A stretch of 6,658 nucleotides of DNA from Microbacteriaceae bacterium. GTDB lineage: Bacteria; Actinomycetota; Actinomycetes; Actinomycetales; Microbacteriaceae. The notes beneath the pieces were generated by a model that made no database searches, had not been told where the DNA came from, and worked only from the letters and a program-made list of their open reading frames with translations. Shown piece by piece: positions 4,724 to 6,658 of this stretch; position 1 is the stretch's first letter, and each line of letters starts with the position of its first letter. Location: positions 1 to 6,658 of the forward strand of contig CANGGA010000058.1 in NCBI GenBank assembly GCA_947453285.1, read 5' to 3'. The position numbers and the translations under genes are program-made.

Positions 4724-5365
4724 GTGGAGAATCTCGAAGGCGACTTCACCCCCGAAATTGAGCCCGCCGCCGCTGCCCAGATTTTTGGCGGGCAGATTGA
4801 GCAGGCTCGGGCCTACTTCAACGCCCTGGTTCGCGACGGAGATTTGCTCGGACTGCTCGGCCCACGCGAGATGCCGAAGCTTTGGAGTCGCCACATTCTC
4901 AATTCGGCCGTCGTGGCCCAGTTAGTTGAACCTGGCAAAACCGTGGCCGACGTGGGTTCTGGTGCCGGACTACCCGGAATTCCAATGGCTTTGGCTCAAC
5001 CGGAGGCCCAATTCACGCTGATTGAACCGATGGAGCGCCGATCGGACTGGTTAAAGCTCATGGTCACCGAAATCGGCTTGAAAAATGTCACGGTAAAGCG
5101 GGCAAGAGCCGAAGAAGTTGGCGAGGTCTTTGATATCGTCACCGCCCGCGCCGTCTCGGCGTTGCCCAAGTTGCTGAGAATGTGCGTTCCGCTGACCAAG
5201 CATGGCGGCGCAGTTATTGCTCTGAAGGGGTCAAAAGCCGGCGAGGAAATCGAGGAAGCTAAGAAGCTTCAGAAGAAACTCGGCATCGAAAGCTTCGAGA
5301 TTATCAAGGTGGGCTCAGAGTTGCTGGCTGACCCTACTTTGGTGGTTCGAACTAAGTTAGTCTGA
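4724..5365 (+). CDS. rsmG: 16S rRNA (guanine-N7) methyltransferase RsmG
   Basis: RsmG (formerly GidB) uses S-adenosylmethionine to methylate N7 of a conserved guanine in the 530 loop of 16S rRNA (G527 in E. coli numbering). The 213 residues show the family's LWSRHILNS (53-61), the SAM-binding loop VADVGSGAGLPGIPMA (74-89), acidic motif TLIEPMERR (98-106), TARAVSALPKL (140-150) and ALKGSKAGEEI (166-176). The GTG at 4724 is the first usable start after an in-frame stop at 4703-4705, with a weak AAGAGA (4712-4717) six bases upstream. It lies 28 bases after jag, with parS site 1 in the gap. Loss of this enzyme gives low-level streptomycin resistance in several bacteria. Confidence 0.97.
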   Translation: MENLEGDFTPEIEPAAAAQIFGGQIEQARAYFNALVRDGDLLGLLGPREMPKLWSRHILNSAVVAQLVEPGKTVADVGSGAGLPGIPMALAQPEAQFTLIEPMERRSDWLKLMVTEIGLKNVTVKRARAEEVGEVFDIVTARAVSALPKLLRMCVPLTKHGGAVIALKGSKAGEEIEEAKKLQKKLGIESFEIIKVGSELLADPTLVVRTKLV

Positions 5366-5368
5366 AGT

Positions 5369-5374
5369 AAGGAG
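5369..5374 (+). promoter_or_regulatory. Strong ribosome binding site of the 50-codon ORF
   Basis: AAGGAG lies five bases before the ATG at 5380. It is one of the best Shine-Dalgarno matches in the window and is the main reason to accept the short ORF as a gene. Confidence 0.7.
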
Positions 5375-5379
5375 CGACA

Positions 5380-5532
5380 ATGTCTGAAAAAGAAATTTCT
5401 CAAGCTGAACAAAGTTCAGTCACTAAGGCAACTGTTGTCGCCGGCCTTGGCTATCCTGCTGATCGTAAAGAAGTGAGTCCGGAACCAACCGGTTGGATCA
5501 ACAACACCGACACAAACCTCGAAAAGATTTAG
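5380..5532 (+). CDS. Unrecognised small protein between rsmG and parA (50 aa)
   Basis: I do not recognise this protein. The ORF starts at an ATG with a strong AAGGAG five bases upstream and ends at a TAG five bases before the parA ATG. It fills the rsmG-parA gap with the same tight spacing as the rest of the run. The product begins MSEKEISQAEQSSVTKATVV and has a middle GYPADRKEVSPEPTGW (24-39). It is polar, with eight acidic and five basic residues, no cysteine, no signal peptide and no membrane segment; it is probably largely disordered. The first 25 codons are AT-rich (GAA, AAA, TCT, GCT), with lower GC than the flanking genes, which would keep the start region unstructured. It may be a real small protein, perhaps linked to chromosome segregation or envelope growth by position only, or a leader ORF that couples translation into parA. 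Function unknown. Confidence 0.65.
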   Translation: MSEKEISQAEQSSVTKATVVAGLGYPADRKEVSPEPTGWINNTDTNLEKI

Positions 5533-5537
5533 GGGAG
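5532..5537 (+). promoter_or_regulatory. Ribosome binding site bearing on the parA start
   Basis: GGGGAG directly abuts the ATG at 5538, too close to serve it, but stands nine bases before an in-frame GTG at 5547. It overlaps the last base of the upstream 50-codon ORF's stop codon, and the parS palindrome follows immediately. Confidence 0.5.
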
Positions 5538-5555
5538 ATGTTTCACGTGAAACAT
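5538..5555. promoter_or_regulatory. parS centromere-like site 2, perfect, inside the parA start
   Basis: The 16-mer TGTTTCACGTGAAACA (5539-5554) matches the consensus exactly, and one further base pair on each side makes an 18-bp perfect palindrome. It spans both candidate start codons of parA, so ParB bound here would sit on the translated beginning of its partner gene. It is 843 bp from site 1. Confidence 0.97.
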
Positions 5556-6464
5556 GAAGGCGACAACAACGGCATCCTTGGTGGCTTTGCCGATACGCCG
5601 CTCGCACGCGAAATCTCAGAGAACTCGAGCCGTTTGACCCGGGTTCGCGAAGCCCGACTGCCAAAGCCTCAAAAGACCCGCATTTTCACGATTTCAAACC
5701 AAAAAGGTGGAGTCGGCAAGACCACAACGGCCGTCAACGTGGCTGCAGCCCTTGCCAGCAAAGGCCTCCAGGTATTGGTCATCGATCTAGACCCACAGGG
5801 CAATGCGTCAACCGCACTCAACGTTGACCACCGCGAGGGCACACCAAGCGTCTACAACGTGCTACTTGAGGGCACTCCAATAGCCGATGTCGTGCAGATC
5901 AGCACCGAGGCGCCTGGACTGACCTGCGTTCCTGCCACGATTGACCTAGCCGGTGCCGAACTTGAGCTCGTTTCGGTTGTCGCTCGAGAGACCCGCCTAA
6001 AGAACGCGCTCGATCACTACATCAACACCTCGATGACTCCGCCTGACTATGTTTTTATCGATTGCCCACCTAGCCTCGGTTTGCTTACCGTCAACGCATT
6101 CGTTGCGGCCACCGAGGTGCTGATTCCGATTCAGTGCGAGTATTACGCGCTTGAGGGACTATCTCAGCTGCGCAAGAACATCGGGCTGATCAAGCAATAT
6201 CTAAACCCGACTCTCGAGATTTCTACGATTTTGCTCACCATGTATGACAGCCGCACCCGCCTAGCCGCAGACGTGGCCGCCGATGTTCGCACCCACTTTG
6301 CCGATATCACGCTTGGCACCGTGATTCCGCGTTCGGTCAAGGTTTCAGAGGCACCTTCATACCAGAAGACCATCATTACTTACGACGGAAGCTCATCGGG
6401 TGCAATTTCGTACCACGAAGCCGCCGCCGAGATCGCAATCAGAGGAGCAGCAAATGGCAGATAA
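5538..6464 (+). CDS. parA: Chromosome partitioning ATPase ParA (Soj family)
   Basis: ParA is a deviant-Walker ATPase that binds DNA non-specifically and, driven by ParB-parS, moves new origins. From the ATG at 5538 it has 308 residues. They include the deviant Walker A KGGVGKTTT (56-64, signature K56 and catalytic K61), Walker A' VIDLDPQGNAST (81-92), Walker B FIDCPPS (173-179) and a MYDSRTRLAADV region (235-246) typical of the family. About 48 residues precede the ATPase core and include ADTPLAREI (18-26), resembling the DTPI-type motif in other actinobacterial ParA extensions. The first six codons (MFHVKH) are the parS palindrome itself. By Shine-Dalgarno spacing the GTG at 5547 (305 aa) fits better; I list the ATG because it follows the upstream ORF's stop by five bases and could start by coupling. 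A more upstream TTG (5493) overlaps the small ORF and is unlikely. It overlaps parB by 11 bases. Confidence 0.96.
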   Translation: MFHVKHEGDNNGILGGFADTPLAREISENSSRLTRVREARLPKPQKTRIFTISNQKGGVGKTTTAVNVAAALASKGLQVLVIDLDPQGNASTALNVDHREGTPSVYNVLLEGTPIADVVQISTEAPGLTCVPATIDLAGAELELVSVVARETRLKNALDHYINTSMTPPDYVFIDCPPSLGLLTVNAFVAATEVLIPIQCEYYALEGLSQLRKNIGLIKQYLNPTLEISTILLTMYDSRTRLAADVAADVRTHFADITLGTVIPRSVKVSEAPSYQKTIITYDGSSSGAISYHEAAAEIAIRGAANGR

Positions 6465-6658
6465 AAAGGGTGGACTTGGCCGAGGAATCGGCGCACTAAT
6501 TCCAACCGCTCCGGCTGAAACCTCTCGCCCGAGCGACATCTTCTTTGGTGGCGGCACCCCAGCCAACGCGCCCGCCACCGACAGCAACCTGGTTCCGGTG
6601 CCTGGCATGAGCTTCAGAGAGCTCGACCTCGATGCAATCACTCCAAACCACAATCAGC
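6454..6658 (+). CDS. parB: Chromosome partitioning protein ParB, N-terminal fragment
   Basis: ParB is a CTPase DNA clamp that loads at parS and spreads to form the partition complex. The window holds the first 68 codons. The N-terminus MADKKGGLGRGIGALIPTAP is the conserved basic ParA-interacting peptide (KGGLGRGIGALI) that stimulates ParA's ATPase. A linker rich in Pro, Ala and Gly (about 18-52) follows, then ELDLDAITPNHNQ (56-68), the start of the ParB/sulfiredoxin-like domain, normally continuing PR. AGAGGAG (6441-6447) six bases before the ATG is a strong Shine-Dalgarno sequence, and the start overlaps the end of parA by 11 bases. The rest lies beyond the right edge. Confidence 0.97.
   Translation, partial: MADKKGGLGRGIGALIPTAPAETSRPSDIFFGGGTPANAPATDSNLVPVPGMSFRELDLDAITPNHNQ

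Noticed and set aside
5493..5537. Upstream TTG that would extend ParA by 15 residues
   Set aside because: It overlaps the 50-codon ORF in another frame, has no Shine-Dalgarno sequence, and the added residues are not ParA-like.
578..6464. Many long ORFs antisense or out of frame to dnaA, yidC, jag, rsmG and parA
   Set aside because: They are shadows of well-recognised genes, without ribosome sites or family motifs.
1..6658. CRISPR arrays, insertion sequences, tRNA/rRNA genes, toxin or defence systems
   Set aside because: I saw no spaced direct repeats, transposase motifs, terminal repeats or RNA-gene signatures; the window is conserved origin-proximal housekeeping DNA.

Overview
The window is the replication-origin neighbourhood of a bacterial chromosome. 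The gene order dnaN - dnaA - rpmH - rnpA - yidD - yidC - jag - rsmG - parA - parB is the one found in Actinomycetota. The proteins agree with this: the ribosomal protein L34 and RnpA sequences, the DnaA domain IV, a Jag with an acidic leader, and a chromosomal ParA with a long N-terminal extension. GC content looks moderate (about half) rather than high, and intergenic spaces are short. A small-genome member of the Microbacteriaceae, such as the planktonic freshwater Luna-type lineages, is my best guess. That is inference from composition and protein style, not a database match.

Layout. On the minus strand, dnaN (N-terminal part only, 1-197) and dnaA (578-1972) run leftwards. They are separated by a 380-bp non-coding spacer (198-577) with perfect DnaA boxes and an AT-rich block, the usual actinobacterial oriC position. 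A second non-coding spacer (1973-2386) lies between the divergent dnaA and rpmH and holds another cluster of perfect and near-perfect DnaA boxes, so DnaA-binding sites flank dnaA on both sides. From 2387 to the right edge everything is on the plus strand with tiny gaps or overlaps: rpmH (L34), rnpA (RNase P protein), yidD and yidC (membrane protein insertion), jag/khpB, rsmG (16S rRNA m7G methyltransferase), an unrecognised 50-codon ORF with a strong Shine-Dalgarno sequence, parA, and the start of parB (cut by the window edge). I see no convincing terminator between these genes. A sigma-70-like promoter sits about 85 bp upstream of rpmH.

How it works together. DnaA binds the boxes and opens the origin, DnaN is the sliding clamp, and ParA/ParB segregate the new origins from parS sites. 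Two parS palindromes are present: one overlaps the jag stop codon, and a perfect one forms the first codons of parA. The rpmH-rnpA-yidD-yidC-jag-rsmG block supplies translation, RNase P and membrane-insertion functions.

Most of the window is conserved housekeeping DNA. The points most worth a second look are the 50-codon ORF before parA, a Jag KH domain that has lost its GXXG loop, the two-sided DnaA-box arrangement with helically phased repeats, and the parA start site that coincides with parS.
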